A stretch of 64,000 bases of DNA. Source: Mesobacillus foraminis. GTDB lineage: Bacteria; Bacillota; Bacilli; Bacillales; Cytobacillaceae. The notes under the pieces are model-generated. The model saw only the letters and a program-made list of their open reading frames with translations. It searched no databases and was not told the origin of the DNA. The stretch covers positions 186,001 to 250,000 of the forward strand of contig NZ_SLVV01000009.1 in assembly GCF_004340465.1 (NCBI RefSeq), written 5' to 3'. Below are positions 62,921 through 64,000 of the stretch, in pieces. The stretch's first letter is position 1, and each line of letters begins with the position of its first letter. Made by a program: the position numbers and the translations under genes.

Positions 62921-62950
62921 AAACGGCTGCTATTCGCCGTTTCTTTTTTT
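62921..62950 (+). terminator. Intrinsic terminator after ypcP
   Basis: AAACGGC and GCCGTTT pair around TGCTATTC, followed by CTTTTTTT. Confidence 0.85.
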
Positions 62951-62974
62951 GTGTGCGCAAGGTTCATTCTAATA

Positions 62975-63106
62975 CTATTTTGTATTGCTTCGTTTAGCTG
63001 CATTTTCAAGCTTGGATTTCGGGTCTTCCGTCAGTTCTGCATCCTGCCCGTAGCCTTGCGGATTGACGCCAGGGGCTTTAGTTCCTCTGCCGGACTTTTT
63101 GCTCAT
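62975..63106 (-). CDS. sspL: Small acid-soluble spore protein L
   Basis: The 43-residue protein begins MSKKSGRGTKAPGVNPQGYG and ends DPKSKLENAAKRSNTK. The GV-x-PQG, DPK-x-L and KRSNTK elements are those of SspL. The ATG follows AAAGGGGAG. It is convergent with ypcP. SspL is a minor spore-core protein made in the forespore; no clear SigG promoter was found by eye. Confidence 0.78.
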   Translation of the reverse strand: MSKKSGRGTKAPGVNPQGYGQDAELTEDPKSKLENAAKRSNTK

Positions 63107-63286
63107 TTCGCTGCACTCCCCTTTGAGATTGTTTAAACTTTTACCAAAAAGTGAAATAACTTAATAGGCTGTCCTTTACGCCAACGCTGTTCATCAGGCT
63201 GATGATTAGAGCGTTTCGCATTCTTATTATGCTTCGAAAGAATAAAAACAGCCGCTTTTTTTCAAAATAAAATGGAGGTGAGCGAT

Positions 63287-63748
63287 TTGAACAAAGGCAT
63301 AGTCATTGCATTATCAAGTATCGGAATCGCACAAGCATTAAAAATTCCCTTACATTATATGAAAACCAAGGAATGGAAACCGGGTCTATTTGTAGCGACA
63401 GGTGGAATGCCAAGTTCCCATTCAGCTGGTGTTTCATCTTTAACCACTTATATTGCTTTGAAACGGGGCGTTCCTTCGATTGATTTTGCCCTATCGGTTG
63501 TCTTTGGGCTAATCGTCATGTATGATGCTCAAGGAATTCGCAGACAGGCCGGGGAACTTACCTTAAAGGTAAATGACCTTGACGAATTAATCGATAAAAT
63601 CCATGAAGATGATCCTGTGGAATATGAGGAAAAAGCGCCAGATCCATTGAAAGAGGTTCTGGGGCATAAACCAGGTGAAGTTCTTGGAGGTGCCGCGCTA
63701 GGGGTTTTGCTTGGCATGGCGGGTTATTATTTAACAAAAAAAGGATAG
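63287..63748 (+). CDS. Divergent PAP2 family protein (YuiD-like, DUF212)
   Basis: The 153-residue membrane protein has the DUF212 phosphatase-like motif ATGGMPSSHSAGVSS near residue 38, then VVFGLIVMYDAQGIRRQAGE near 75 and LGHKPGEVLGGAALGVLLG at the end. These resemble the acid phosphatase (PAP2) site without all of its catalytic residues. TTG 63287 follows GGAGGTGAG and is preferred to ATG 63272, which overlaps that site. Function is unknown. Confidence 0.88.
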   Translation: MNKGIVIALSSIGIAQALKIPLHYMKTKEWKPGLFVATGGMPSSHSAGVSSLTTYIALKRGVPSIDFALSVVFGLIVMYDAQGIRRQAGELTLKVNDLDELIDKIHEDDPVEYEEKAPDPLKEVLGHKPGEVLGGAALGVLLGMAGYYLTKKG

Positions 63749-63813
63749 AAAATTGTCGAATCCTCTGGTAATATCTACATAGGAGATACTCACCAGAGAG
63801 GGCTGAGCCATCA

Positions 63814-64000
63814 GTGAAAACATTGGAAGATTTTTTGCTGGACCTTAAAGGCAAAGGTTTTCAATTTGGAGAAGATGCTGTAGGCTTCATTTATTTTGGG
63901 AAGCAATATACCGGTTCAACGGATGAATTAACCATTATTGCTATCGAGCTGACATTGAAGTCACAAAAAAAGTTTGACGGCAGCTTTTATATTTCTTTGC
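63814..64000 (+). CDS. Hypothetical protein (3' truncated by window end)
   Basis: A frame begins GTG at 63814 (MKTLEDFLLDLKGKGFQF) and stays open for 62 codons to the window end, with TIIAIELTLKSQKKFDGSFY as the last visible part. GAGAGGG lies 13 bases before the GTG. Composition is that of a soluble, acidic-to-neutral protein. No family is recognised from this part. Confidence 0.6.
   Translation, partial: MKTLEDFLLDLKGKGFQFGEDAVGFIYFGKQYTGSTDELTIIAIELTLKSQKKFDGSFYISL

Overview
The window is chromosomal DNA from an endospore-forming, low-to-mid GC member of the Bacillaceae. The evidence is gene order that follows the Bacillus subtilis aroE-ypi-qcr-ypj-dap-bsh-pan-dinG-ypm-asn-ypo-ponA-ypp-ypr-yps-yp* region almost gene for gene, bacillithiol genes (bshA, bshB1), a type B RNase P RNA, small acid-soluble spore proteins (sspM, sspL), coat genes (cotD, yppG) and promoters that fit SigE, SigG and SigK. 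Nearly every large gene can be assigned by protein motifs plus synteny. No tRNA, rRNA, insertion sequence, prophage or CRISPR array was seen.

Layout. 1-4.5 kb: end of the aromatic amino acid cluster (tyrA end, aroA), a degenerate amidohydrolase-like gene, the TPR protein YpiA and YpiB. 4.6-7.3 kb: ypiF and the menaquinol:cytochrome c reductase genes qcrABC behind a cre-like site. 7.3-10.4 kb: ypjA, ypjB, a zinc metalloprotease and the convergent YitT-family gene ypjC. 10.6-16.2 kb: a packed housekeeping operon (ypjD, dapB, mgsA, bshB1, bshA, cca, birA). 16.2-18.6 kb: panBCD behind a structured leader that ends in an intrinsic terminator. 18.7-27.1 kb: dinG, ypmA, tseB, aspB, asnS, dnaD, nth, ypoC. 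27.2-33.8 kb: recU-ponA on the minus strand and the ypp cluster with spore genes.

33.9-36.0 kb: the hybrid cluster protein gene hcp and a Crp/Fnr-family regulator. 36.2-39.8 kb: the mrfAB DNA repair pair. 40-45.4 kb: cotD, ypsA, gpsB, rnpB, ypsC, ypvA. 45.4-50.7 kb: a tiny zinc-finger protein, the M32 carboxypeptidase YpwA, an EamA transporter and a ba3-type terminal oxidase operon. 50.8-53.4 kb: guanine riboswitch, xpt-pbuX, cspD. 53.9-57 kb: a small zinc ribbon protein, an SDR oxidoreductase, the type III polyketide pair bpsAB and a Fur-box mini-gene. 57.2-64 kb: dynA, a nucleotidyltransferase, a Cys-rich protein, ypcP, sspL, a YuiD-like protein and a truncated last gene.

The most interesting parts are regulatory. 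(i) hcp and the ba3 oxidase operon, 17 kb apart, carry the same TGTGA-N6-TCAC operator at the same distance (29.5 bp) from a -10 hexamer, and the Crp/Fnr protein encoded beside hcp has the matching R-E-x3-R recognition helix. That regulator has an in-frame TAA at codon 5 of its best start, and oxidase subunit I has a single-base frameshift at its active-site His-Pro-x-x-Tyr motif, so this apparent oxygen/nitrosative regulon may be decaying, or the assembly has two base errors. (ii) A complete transcription unit of about 200 nt (two Fur boxes, promoter, 29-residue membrane peptide, terminator) sits between bpsB and dynA. (iii) A LexA-like operator overlaps the mrfAB promoter. (iv) Several genes of fewer than 60 codons were found by eye.
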